NCBI RefSeq assembly: GCF_018588885.1
Contig: NZ_JAFFIW010000002.1
Location: 248,001 to 312,000 of the forward strand
Reading direction: 5' to 3'
DNA length: 64,000 bases
Source of the DNA: Mesorhizobium sp. dw_380
GTDB lineage: Bacteria > Pseudomonadota > Alphaproteobacteria > Rhizobiales > Rhizobiaceae
Under the pieces are notes generated by a model, which saw only the letters and a program-made list of their open reading frames with translations, was not told the origin of the DNA and did no database searches. Both the position numbers and the translations under genes were made by a program. Numbering within the stretch: the first letter of the stretch is position 1; the number at the start of each line of letters is the position of its first letter. Of this stretch, positions 41,171 through 49,289 are shown in pieces.

Positions 41171-41383
41171 GGGAAGATGCCTCGTGGCTGGAGGAACTTT
41201 TGGACGCTAGAACTGGTGCTTGTCAGCTTTGTGGCATCCCGGCGGGCGCGTGTGGATAGTAGGAACCGCCGGCAGGACAGAGGGGGGCGCGAAGGAACAC
41301 GACGCAGGCAGAATTGAACCTCACCAACGGTCATCAATCCGTAGCAATACGCTTTTACGCCAAGGCAAACGGACCGCACTGCC

Positions 41384-42637
41384 ATGAGACGATGGAAATC
41401 CGCTGCCATTGCAGCCTTTGCCGGCATCGCAATCCTCTGGCCTGCCGCCGGACTGCCAGCCGGCAGCGTCCACCCCGGACCGCTATCACGCGCGGACGCG
41501 TTCGCGCGGGCCGCCGCACTGACTGCGCTTGGCAAGAAAATGTTCTTCGATCCGGCGCTGTCGGCCTCGGGCAAGCAATCCTGCTCGTCCTGCCATGATC
41601 CTCACCATGCTTTCGGTCCGGCCTCGGCCTCGCCGGTGGAAATGGGCGGCCCCAATCTCGACCGGCCCGGCGTGCGCGCCGTGCCCTCGCTGCGCTATCT
41701 GCAGGCCTCCCCCGCTTTCACCGAGCATTTCTACGATTCCGAGGACGAGGGCGATGAGAGCATCGACAATGGCCCGACCGGCGGCCTGACCTGGGACGGC
41801 CGCGCCGACCACGGCCAGGACCAGGCGAAAATCCCCCTGCTCTCGCCTTTCGAGATGGCCAACAAGGATGCGGCCGCCGTCACCGCCGCCTTGCGCAAGG
41901 CGGCTTATGCCGGTGCGTTCAAGACCACCTTCGGCGACGACGTGTTCGACCACCCCGGCGAAGCCTTCGACGCCGCCACCGAGGCGCTCGGCACCTTCGA
42001 GCAGAGCGCACCTGATTTCTATCCCTATTCCAGCCGATACGACGCCTTCCTCGCCGGCAAGGCGCAGCTCACGGCGCAGGAATTGCGCGGCCGTGCGCTG
42101 TTCGAGGACGAGACGAAGGGCAATTGCGCCAGCTGTCATCTCAGCGAACCCGCCAATGACGGCGAGCCGCCGCAATTCACCGATTTCGGCCTGATCGCCA
42201 TCGCCGTGCCGCGCAACCCGGCCATACCGGCCAATGCCGATCCCGCCTATGCCGATCTCGGCCTGTGCGGCCCGCTGCGCACCGATCTTCGTGGCCGGGC
42301 CGACTATTGCGGCCTGTTCAAGACGCCGACGCTGCGCAATGTCGCGCTGCGCAAGAGCTTCTTCCACAACGGCATTGTCCACACCCTGCGCGACGCGGTC
42401 GCCTTCTACGCCAGCCGCGATACGGATCCCGGCCATTGGTATCCCAGAAATGCCGACGGCACGGTCAGGCAATATGACGATCTGCCAAAGGCTTACTGGG
42501 CAAACCTCAACCAGGACCCGCCCTTCGACGGCAAAAAGCCCGGCGACAGACCGGCGCTTGACGACGCCGAGATCGACGACATCGTCGCGTTTTTACAAAC
42601 GCTGACGGATGCGGATCAGTTAGCGCCGGCGAACTGA
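41384..42637 (+). CDS. Dihaem cytochrome c peroxidase (MauG/CCP family)
   Basis: A 417-residue periplasmic protein with a signal segment (SAAIAAFAGIAILWPAAGLPA) and two haem-c sites, CSSCH at 67-71 and CASCH at about 248-252. FFDPALSASGKQSCSSCHDP and the later FKTPTLRNVALRKSFFHNG are hallmarks of the CCP/MauG family, which reduces hydrogen peroxide or oxidises protein side chains. The C-terminal DDAEIDDIVAFLQTLT is also typical. It shares a 213-bp divergent promoter region with the phosphoesterase. Confidence 0.93.
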   Translation: MRRWKSAAIAAFAGIAILWPAAGLPAGSVHPGPLSRADAFARAAALTALGKKMFFDPALSASGKQSCSSCHDPHHAFGPASASPVEMGGPNLDRPGVRAVPSLRYLQASPAFTEHFYDSEDEGDESIDNGPTGGLTWDGRADHGQDQAKIPLLSPFEMANKDAAAVTAALRKAAYAGAFKTTFGDDVFDHPGEAFDAATEALGTFEQSAPDFYPYSSRYDAFLAGKAQLTAQELRGRALFEDETKGNCASCHLSEPANDGEPPQFTDFGLIAIAVPRNPAIPANADPAYADLGLCGPLRTDLRGRADYCGLFKTPTLRNVALRKSFFHNGIVHTLRDAVAFYASRDTDPGHWYPRNADGTVRQYDDLPKAYWANLNQDPPFDGKKPGDRPALDDAEIDDIVAFLQTLTDADQLAPAN

Positions 42638-42690
42638 CCTCGGCGGCTTGCCCAGTCCTGGCCTGCGCGCCCGCAAAAATGGAGTTCGGC

Positions 42691-43683
42691 TTAGCCCCGC
42701 CACGACGCCAGATCGGCCAGGATCCGCGCCTTCAGCGCAGGGTCGGCGTAGCTCGCATGCACCGATGTCGCGGCGAGATGGCGGATGGTCTCGTCGTCCC
42801 AGGCGAAGGCTTCGGCGCAGGCGGCGTAGGATGCTTCGAGCGTGGTGTCGAGCAGCGACGGGTCGTCGGTGTTGATCGAGACCGGGACACCGGCCTTGCG
42901 CAGGGTATCGAGCGGATGCTCGGCAAGCGAAGGATACACGCCGAGCGCCACGTTGGAGATCGGACATGTGCCCAGCGGAATCTGCCTTCGCGCCAGCAAC
43001 TCGACGAGTTCCGGTTCTTCGATCGCCCGCACGCCGTGGTCGATGCGGTCGGCGCCAAGCAGTTCGATCGCGTCACGCACTCCTTCCGGGCCGCTCGACT
43101 CGCCCGCATGAACGGTGCGCCGCAAACCCGCGGCGCCGGCGCGGCGGAATGCCTCGGCGAAGCGTGGTCCGGTGCGGCCGGCAGCCGCTTCATTTCCATC
43201 GATGGATAACGCAACGACGCGCTTGTGCCTGATCGCGCTCAGCAGTTCCACCAGTTCGATCGCTTCCGCCGCCGACTGGGTGCGGAGGAGACTGACGCAA
43301 AGCCCGACCGGCGGGTGTCCGTCCTGCTCGGCGGCCGCGAAACCCGCGTCGAACGCGTCGATCATCCCGGCGATGTTGCTGTGCCAATGCGGCCAGTGCG
43401 TTGGATTGACGATGACGTCGGCATAACGCACGCCGCTTCGGCTCATGCGCTGCGCGAATTTGTAGGCAGCGGTGAAGAGTTGCTCGCGCGTCCGGAATGT
43501 CCCGCACAGCCAGTCGAGCATCTCGAGGAAGCTCTTCAAATCATGCGCTTCGAAGAGCCTGTCGCGCGGCGCGCGCAGCGGAATGCCGGCTTCCTCGCAA
43601 TTGCTGATCACATCGTCGGCCTCGAAGCAGCCTTCGACGTGGATGTGCACTTCGGCTTTCGGCAATCCGATGAAGTCGGTCAA
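42691..43683 (-). CDS. add: Adenosine deaminase
   Basis: A 330-residue TIM-barrel zinc enzyme that converts adenosine or a related purine to the deaminated form. Metal ligands are in LPKAEVHIHVEG, TVHAGES, and INTDDPSLLDT; the DRIDHGVRAIEE and GTCPISNVALGVYP segments complete the family pattern. The usual HLHLEG is HIHVEG here, a conservative change. It could be an adenosine or adenine deaminase. It ends 53 bp from the converging cytochrome c peroxidase gene. Confidence 0.92.
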   Translation of the reverse strand: MTDFIGLPKAEVHIHVEGCFEADDVISNCEEAGIPLRAPRDRLFEAHDLKSFLEMLDWLCGTFRTREQLFTAAYKFAQRMSRSGVRYADVIVNPTHWPHWHSNIAGMIDAFDAGFAAAEQDGHPPVGLCVSLLRTQSAAEAIELVELLSAIRHKRVVALSIDGNEAAAGRTGPRFAEAFRRAGAAGLRRTVHAGESSGPEGVRDAIELLGADRIDHGVRAIEEPELVELLARRQIPLGTCPISNVALGVYPSLAEHPLDTLRKAGVPVSINTDDPSLLDTTLEASYAACAEAFAWDDETIRHLAATSVHASYADPALKARILADLASWRG

Positions 43684-43804
43684 TGACGCCTCCCGTGTTC
43701 TCTGGCGCCATCAGACCATGAAATGGCCGACCTCCATTTCAAGAAATGATTGAAAGAATTGCGCCTGGGGCCGAGAGATTGGCGGCGCCTCACGGAACCC
43801 AGGC

Positions 43805-44863
43805 CTACTGCGTATCCGCGTTTGCCGTCAGCTCCGCCCGCTTCCCGTCCGACACCACCGCCAGATCCAGCACCTTCTGCAATTCGGCCGCGTGGCGGAA
43901 GGACGGTTCGGCTTGCACGCCGCTTCGCACCGCATCGGCGAAACGCTGGTAGTTGGTTGGCACGGTGCCGGCGTCGAGCTCCTCCCATTTGCCATCGTCG
44001 ACATTCTCGCCGACGCACGCCTTCAGCGCCGAGCCGTCGAGATTGTGCACCACCTCGATGCCGCCTTTGTCGCCATAGATGCGCAGGCGCAGCTCGTTGA
44101 GATGGCCGGTCGCCCAGCGGCTGGCGTGCACCACGCCGAAGGCGCCGTTGGAAAAATCCAGCGTCATGGCGAAGCTATCATTGGCGTCCAGCCCGTATTC
44201 GCCGATGCGGTTGCCGGGCGCCTTGTCGAAGGTGCGCAGCCGGCAGAACACATGGTCGATGCCGAGGGCCGCGCCATAGCTGGCGAAATCGAGGATGTGG
44301 ATGCCGACATCGCCGAGCACGCCGTTCGAGCCGTGGCCGCGCGACAGGCGCCAGAGCCATTTCGGATCGCTGCGCCAGTCGCCCCAGAATTTCGACACCA
44401 GCCAGCTTTGCAGATAGGACGCCTCGACATGCCGGACCGTGCCGATCTCGCCCGCCTGCACCATCTGGCGCGCCCTCTGGAGTGCGGCGACATTGCGGTA
44501 GGTGAGGTTCACCATATTGACGGTGCCGGCGGCCTCAGCCGCGTCGGCCATCTCGGTGGCCTTGCCGAAGTTCTCGGCCAGCGGCTTCTCGCACAGCACC
44601 GGCTTGCCGGCGGCGATCAGCGCCATTGTGGTCGGGTGGTGTATGCGGTCCGGCGTGACATTGGCCACCGCGTCGAAGGCACCCCATCGCAGCGCCTCCT
44701 CCAGCCCGGTGAAGCGGTTGGGGATCCCGAAACTGTCGGCAAATTCGCCGACCCGAGCCGGATCGACATCGACGGCGCCGACGATGTCGACGCCCTCGAT
44801 GGCGCTGAAGCGGCTTGCATGTTCCTGCGCCATCCAGCCGGTGCCGAGTATCAGAAGCCGCAT
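43805..44863 (-). CDS. Gfo/Idh/MocA family oxidoreductase
   Basis: A 352-residue NAD(P)-dependent oxidoreductase. The Rossmann motif LILGTGWMAQEHASRF opens the protein, the motif VLCEKPLAENFGKATEMADA carries the EKP lysine, and the C-terminal alpha/beta domain contains LGDVGIHILDFASYG with the catalytic-type Asp/His. Substrates are usually sugars or cyclitols. The start at 44863 follows GGGAGAAAAA; the longer frame is antisense-like. It lies 82 bp after the SDR gene, probably one operon. Confidence 0.92.
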   Translation of the reverse strand: MRLLILGTGWMAQEHASRFSAIEGVDIVGAVDVDPARVGEFADSFGIPNRFTGLEEALRWGAFDAVANVTPDRIHHPTTMALIAAGKPVLCEKPLAENFGKATEMADAAEAAGTVNMVNLTYRNVAALQRARQMVQAGEIGTVRHVEASYLQSWLVSKFWGDWRSDPKWLWRLSRGHGSNGVLGDVGIHILDFASYGAALGIDHVFCRLRTFDKAPGNRIGEYGLDANDSFAMTLDFSNGAFGVVHASRWATGHLNELRLRIYGDKGGIEVVHNLDGSALKACVGENVDDGKWEELDAGTVPTNYQRFADAVRSGVQAEPSFRHAAELQKVLDLAVVSDGKRAELTANADTQ

Positions 44864-44945
44864 TTTTTCTCCCTTCGTCTCAAAGGTATTGTGAGATCGC
44901 CCTGAAGCGGCGCGTGTCGGAGATGCCCCCCACCCGGCCCACGCG

Positions 44946-45650
44946 TCAAATAGCGCGGATGATGCCGCCGTCGACGCGGATGTTCTGGCCGGTGATGTAG
45001 CCGGCGCCTTCCGAAGCCAGGAAGGCGATGGTCGCGGCGATCTCTTCCGACGTGCCGTAGCGCTGCATCGGCACCGAGTCGCGGCGCTCCTCGGTGGCCG
45101 GCAGGCTGTCGATCCAGCCCGGCAGCACATTGTTCATGCGCACATTGTCGGCGGCATAAGTGTTGGCGAAGACCTTGGTGTAGGCGGCAAGGCCGGCGCG
45201 GAACACGGCCGATGTCGGGAACATCGGGCTCGGCTCGACCACCCAGGCTGTCGAGATGTTGATGATGGCGCCGCCCTTCTGCTTGACCATCTGCGGCGCC
45301 ACGATGCGCACCGGGCGGACGACGTTCAGCAGATAGACATCCATGCCGGTATGCCACTGCTCGTCGGTGATCTCCAGGATCGGCGCGCGCGGTCCGTGGC
45401 CGCCGCTGTTGACCAGCACGTCGATGCGGCCATAGCGCTCCAGCGTCAGGTCGCAGAGGCGCTGCAGATCGTCATTCGACTGGTTGGAGCCGGTGACGCC
45501 GATGCCGCCCAGCTCCTTGGCCAGCGCCTCGCCCTTGCCGGAGGAAGACAGGATGGCGACCTTGAACCCGTCCGCCGCCAGGCGCTTGGCCGCCGCCGCC
45601 CCCATGCCGCTGCCGCCTGCCACGATGACAGCTACTTTTTCAAAACTCAT
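44946..45650 (-). CDS. SDR-family protein with altered active site
   Basis: A 234-residue short-chain dehydrogenase/reductase. The cofactor motif is VIVAGGSGMGAAAAKRLAAD, NSGG replaces the usual NNAG, and the end GYITGQNIRVDGGI is standard. The YxxxK catalytic pair is not found: the region reads MFPTSAVFRAGLAAYTKVFA, where Thr and Phe/Arg take the places of Tyr and Lys. Ser in INISTAW is present. It may bind nucleotide without the usual chemistry, or belong to a subgroup with other catalytic residues. First gene of an operon with the MocA-like gene. Confidence 0.88.
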   Translation of the reverse strand: MSFEKVAVIVAGGSGMGAAAAKRLAADGFKVAILSSSGKGEALAKELGGIGVTGSNQSNDDLQRLCDLTLERYGRIDVLVNSGGHGPRAPILEITDEQWHTGMDVYLLNVVRPVRIVAPQMVKQKGGAIINISTAWVVEPSPMFPTSAVFRAGLAAYTKVFANTYAADNVRMNNVLPGWIDSLPATEERRDSVPMQRYGTSEEIAATIAFLASEGAGYITGQNIRVDGGIIRAI

Positions 45651-45881
45651 TGGATTTTCCTCATCGGGTTGGCGCGACTTGCGGCTACGTCGGTCGTATA
45701 GCCGTTTTCGTCGGCCGGTTCGAACCAGAAAGACTGAACCAGCATGCAGAAAAACTCGAAGCGTGTCCCTGGGAATTCAGAGAGCCAGCTGGCGCAGCGT
45801 GTTGGACTGCGAGCTTACCGAGCGGCGGGTGCGTGACGCCTCCCGCTTGCGGTCGTCGCTGATTATTTTTACGACTGATGG

Positions 45882-47015
45882 ATGCAGTCGAATTCTCCCC
45901 AAAAGATCGTCATCATCGGCGGCGGCATTGCCGGCCTGTCACTGGCCGCCGCCGTCCGGGATTGGGCTGAAGTCACCGTCATCGAGCGCGAGCCGCATCT
46001 CGGCTATCATGCCAGCGGCCGCTCCGCCGCTTTGTTCACAGAGACCTACGGCAACCGGCTGGTGCGCGGGCTGACGCTGGCCAGCCGGCAGGCAATAGTC
46101 GAGGGCGGTTTCGTCGCCCATCGGCGCGGCGCGCTGCATGTCGGCTGGAGCGGTGACGGCGCCGCCATCGACCGGCTGGCCGGTGAATTGCAGGCGCTGG
46201 TGCCCAGCGTGCGCCGCCTGTCGGCCGCCGAGCTCAACGCGCTGGTCCCGGTCATTGCCACTGAAGCCACCTGCGGCGGCGTCCATGAGCCGGACGCGGT
46301 GGACGTAGACACCGGCAAGATGCTGGGGTCTAGCGCCTCCGCGCTGAAGGCCAGCGGCGGCATCATCCGCACCGGCGAGGAGGTCCGCGCCATCTCTGCC
46401 TTCGGCGGCGGCTTGCGGGTCGAAACGAGCGTCGGTGCTTATTCGGCCGACATCGTCGTCAACGCTGCCGGCGCCTGGGTCGATGTCGTCGCCGCCATGG
46501 CGGGGCTCTCCGGCCTTGGCTTCCAGCCGAAGCGGCGCACCGCCTTCCTGTTCGATCCGCCCGCCGGCACGGATATTGCCGGCTGGCCGCTGGTCGTCGA
46601 CCTGCACGAACAGTTCTACTTCAAGCCGGATGCCGGCAGGCTGATCGGCTCGCTCGCCGACGAAACCGACTCCGAGCCTTGCGACGCATATCCGGAAGAC
46701 ATCGACGTCGCGATCGCCGTCGACCGCATCGAGCAGGCGACGTCGATGCGCATTGGCCGTCCATCGACGCCGTGGGCGGGCCTGCGCACCTTCGCGCCGG
46801 ACCGCACCCCGGTTGCCGGCTTCGACCCGCGCCTGCCCGGCTTCTTCTGGCTCGCCGGCCAGGGCGGCTACGGCTTCCAGGTGTCGCTGACTTTGGCCAG
46901 GCTGAGTTCGGCGCTGATGCGCGGCCAGCCTCTGCCTGGGGATGTCACGGCACTCGGCGTCACCGCGGCGGCGCTGGCGCCCGACCGTTTCCTTACTCCG
47001 GCGGCGGCGCCATGA
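45882..47015 (+). CDS. FAD-dependent oxidoreductase, DAO family
   Basis: A 377-residue flavoenzyme of the D-amino acid/glycine oxidase fold. The FAD motif is IVIIGGGIAGLSLAAAV, followed by HASGRSAALFTETYGN, a mid VVNAAGAWVDVVAAMAG and the C-terminal GLRTFAPDRTPVAGFDP and FFWLAGQGGYGFQVS. It probably oxidises an amino acid or N-methyl compound; the sequence does not show which. A single gene. Confidence 0.93.
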   Translation: MQSNSPQKIVIIGGGIAGLSLAAAVRDWAEVTVIEREPHLGYHASGRSAALFTETYGNRLVRGLTLASRQAIVEGGFVAHRRGALHVGWSGDGAAIDRLAGELQALVPSVRRLSAAELNALVPVIATEATCGGVHEPDAVDVDTGKMLGSSASALKASGGIIRTGEEVRAISAFGGGLRVETSVGAYSADIVVNAAGAWVDVVAAMAGLSGLGFQPKRRTAFLFDPPAGTDIAGWPLVVDLHEQFYFKPDAGRLIGSLADETDSEPCDAYPEDIDVAIAVDRIEQATSMRIGRPSTPWAGLRTFAPDRTPVAGFDPRLPGFFWLAGQGGYGFQVSLTLARLSSALMRGQPLPGDVTALGVTAAALAPDRFLTPAAAP

Positions 47016-47027
47016 CGTTCAGGCGCA

Positions 47028-47603
47028 TCAGGGCCGCGCCTGGCGCTCCAAACCGGAGGACGGATCGGGCAGGCCCGGCAGCATCTGGCTCAGCACGCGA
47101 TCGCGAAGAAAGACGTGATGGAAGATGGCCGCGGCCGCATGCAGGCCGGCGAGCCACATCATGATATCGCCAAGCGTGCCATGGATTTCCGCCAGCGGAG
47201 CGCCCCAGCTGCCGGAAAACGGACCGATCGCTCCCAGGCCGTAGACCGTCACCGGGTGGCCGCCGAACCAGGCGCCGAGCATCGCGGTCATCGGAACCGC
47301 GAACAGCAGCGCGTAGAGAGCCCAATGCGTTGCCTTCGAGGCAAGCTCCATCCAACCCGGCATCGGCGGGGAGTCCGGAATGCGGTCGAATGGGCGCCAC
47401 ACCAGACGCAGGACCAGCAGCCAGAAAACGGCGAAGCCGAGCGATTCGTGGAGCAGCAGCGTCGGGGCCCTGGCCGCCGAATAAACCCGCTCGGGAGGTC
47501 CCCCTGCCGAGACCAGGAAAGCGATGAGCACAAGCAGTGCCGTCAGCCAGTGAAGTGCCTGAGCAAGGCTTCCGTACCGGGTTGTCGTACCGGACAGCGA
47601 CAT
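47028..47603 (-). CDS. Cytochrome b561 family protein
   Basis: A 191-residue membrane haem protein with four helices. Haem-ligand histidines are expected in LAQALHWLTALLVLIAF, LLLHESLGFAVFWLLVL, and in the last helix LAGLHAAAAIFHHVFLRD. It carries electrons between quinol or a soluble reductant and periplasmic acceptors. A DPSSGLERQARP tail is polar. It converges on the FAD oxidoreductase gene with a 12-bp gap. Confidence 0.9.
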   Translation of the reverse strand: MSLSGTTTRYGSLAQALHWLTALLVLIAFLVSAGGPPERVYSAARAPTLLLHESLGFAVFWLLVLRLVWRPFDRIPDSPPMPGWMELASKATHWALYALLFAVPMTAMLGAWFGGHPVTVYGLGAIGPFSGSWGAPLAEIHGTLGDIMMWLAGLHAAAAIFHHVFLRDRVLSQMLPGLPDPSSGLERQARP

Positions 47604-47836
47604 GAAAGAGCTCCGAAACAGTTGGACACAATCCTCCGCGACGTGCCTGAACGTGCCCTCATTTCAGCCGCTGCTCAAGTAACATGTGGGGTTGCGGCGG
47701 TGCCGATCGTGTGACCCGCTCTTGTGACGACTGGGTCGATGTTATTTCAGTTTCTGACCCGGTTTCAGAAATAAGGAGCGCGCCTGTTGCAGAAAATTTC
47801 CGCATCGCGAGCCCCGAGACAGCCAGGCAGGCCCCC

Positions 47837-48310
47837 TCAGCCTTCGCCCGTCCAGATCAGGCGCAGCAGGCGCAGCAGCATCGCCCGCTCCTTCTTCGTC
47901 AGCCGCTGCAGGAACCGGTCCTCGTGCCGGCGAACCTGTTGCCGCCATGGCGGCATGGCCTCTCTCGCCGCCTGCGTCAGGGTCAGCACCCGCACCCGCT
48001 TGTCCTCGGCATGATCGTCGCGCTCGACCAGCCCGCGCTCTTCCAGTTCGGCGAGCAGCGGCGCCATGTTGGCGCTTTTCATGCCGAGCCGGCGGCACAG
48101 CTCTGCCGCCCGGATGCCGGGCCTCTCATCGATCAAAGCCAGCATGCCGTAGGTGACCGGGCGCAGGTCCACGTCGGCCAGTTCGATCGCGAAATCATTG
48201 AGCGCGAAAGCCGAGGCACGCTTCAGATTGTAGCCGATCTGCGCATCGAGCGCGTCGTCGGACATTGCGTCTTTCGCGGCTCGGCCGCGGTGAAGCTGGG
48301 TCTCGTCCAT
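47837..48310 (-). CDS. MarR family transcriptional regulator
   Basis: A 157-residue winged-helix repressor. The DNA-binding core runs LALIDERPGIRAAELCRRLG, MKSANMAPLLAELEERGLVE and RDDHAEDKRVRVLTLTQAAR, where the wing DxRxxxLTLT is the MarR signature. ATG at 48310 is used; ATG at 48265 would shorten it by 15 residues. It is divergent from the hydroxycinnamoyl-CoA hydratase gene and shares with it a pair of operator dyads. Similar regulators respond to hydroxycinnamoyl-CoA thioesters. Confidence 0.92.
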   Translation of the reverse strand: MDETQLHRGRAAKDAMSDDALDAQIGYNLKRASAFALNDFAIELADVDLRPVTYGMLALIDERPGIRAAELCRRLGMKSANMAPLLAELEERGLVERDDHAEDKRVRVLTLTQAAREAMPPWRQQVRRHEDRFLQRLTKKERAMLLRLLRLIWTGEG

Positions 48311-48356
48311 GCCGCAACCGATCGCCGCGATCCCGGCCCTTGTCAAGTGAAAAAGA

Positions 48357-48394
48357 CTATGCGACATAGCATTCGTGATCGCTATGCTGCATAG
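48357..48394. promoter_or_regulatory. MarR operator: two CTATG-N3-CATAG dyads
   Basis: CTATGCGACATAG (48357-48369) and CTATGCTGCATAG (48382-48394) are 13-bp dyads with centres 25 bp apart, and the whole 38-bp region is itself symmetric about 48375/48376. It lies in the 124-bp gap between the divergent MarR and hydratase genes, where the regulator would repress both. Confidence 0.75.
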
Positions 48395-48434
48395 CAATTT
48401 CCGATACCGATGCTGAAGCGGGAGGACGCCGACC

Positions 48435-49250
48435 ATGACCGAAGAGACCGTTGCCTTCGATGTCGAGAACGGCATCGCCTGGGTGCGCTTCAACCGTCCC
48501 GACAAGCGCAATTGCATGAATCCGGCGCTCAACCGGCAAATGATGGAAGTCCTCGACGGGCTCGAGTTCCGCGACGATGTCGGCGTGCTCGTGCTGTCGG
48601 GCGAAGGCAGCGCCTGGTCGGCGGGCATGGACCTCAAGGAGTATTTTCGCGACACCGAGGCCAAGGGTCTCGGCGCCATCCGCAAGGCGCAATCCGAAGC
48701 CTATGGCTGGTGGCGGCGCCTGCGCTGGTACGGCAAGCCGACGATCGCCATGGTCAATGGCTGGTGTTTCGGCGGCGGCTACGGTCCGCTCTTTGCCTGC
48801 GACCTCGCCTTTGCCGCCGATGAGGCGCAATTTGCCCTGTCCGAGATCAATTGGGGCATCCTGCCCGGCGGCGGCGCCACCAAGGTCGTGGTCGACCTCC
48901 TGTCGATGCGCGATGCCATGTACCACGCGCTGACCGGCGAACTCATCGACGGCAGGAAGGCCGCCGCCTGGAAGCTGGTCAATGAAAGCCTGCCGCTGGC
49001 CGACCTGAAGGCGCGCGTCACCGAGGTCGCCAACACCTTGCTGAAGAAGAACCCGATTGCGCTGAAAGCGACCAAGGACGCCATCCGCCGCGTCGCCGAG
49101 ATGACCTACGACAATGCCGAGGATTATTTGGTCCGGGCGCAGGAGGCCGCGAACTTCCACGACAATGAAGGCCGCAAGGAAGGCATCCGCCAGTTCATCG
49201 ACGACAAGAGCTACAAGCCCGGCCTTGGCGCCTACGACAAGGCAAGGTGA
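48435..49250 (+). CDS. p-Hydroxycinnamoyl-CoA hydratase/lyase
   Basis: A 271-residue enoyl-CoA hydratase superfamily enzyme. SAWSAGMDLKEYFRDTEAKG, KPTIAMVNGWCFGGGYGPLF and SEINWGILPGGGATKVV are close to feruloyl-CoA hydratase/lyase (HCHL, Ech), which converts feruloyl-CoA to vanillin and acetyl-CoA; the catalytic Glu is in SEINWG. GGGAGGACG precedes the ATG. It is followed by the CoA ligase gene 39 bp downstream. Aromatic hydroxycinnamate catabolism is the likely role. Confidence 0.92.
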   Translation: MTEETVAFDVENGIAWVRFNRPDKRNCMNPALNRQMMEVLDGLEFRDDVGVLVLSGEGSAWSAGMDLKEYFRDTEAKGLGAIRKAQSEAYGWWRRLRWYGKPTIAMVNGWCFGGGYGPLFACDLAFAADEAQFALSEINWGILPGGGATKVVVDLLSMRDAMYHALTGELIDGRKAAAWKLVNESLPLADLKARVTEVANTLLKKNPIALKATKDAIRRVAEMTYDNAEDYLVRAQEAANFHDNEGRKEGIRQFIDDKSYKPGLGAYDKAR

Positions 49251-49289
49251 TCCAGTAGACACAACGCTTGTCCTGGGGAGGAGACGCGA

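Noticed and set aside
39446..41317. A 623-codon open frame on the plus strand
   Set aside because: Antisense to the phosphoesterase gene, whose signal peptide and catalytic motifs are clear.
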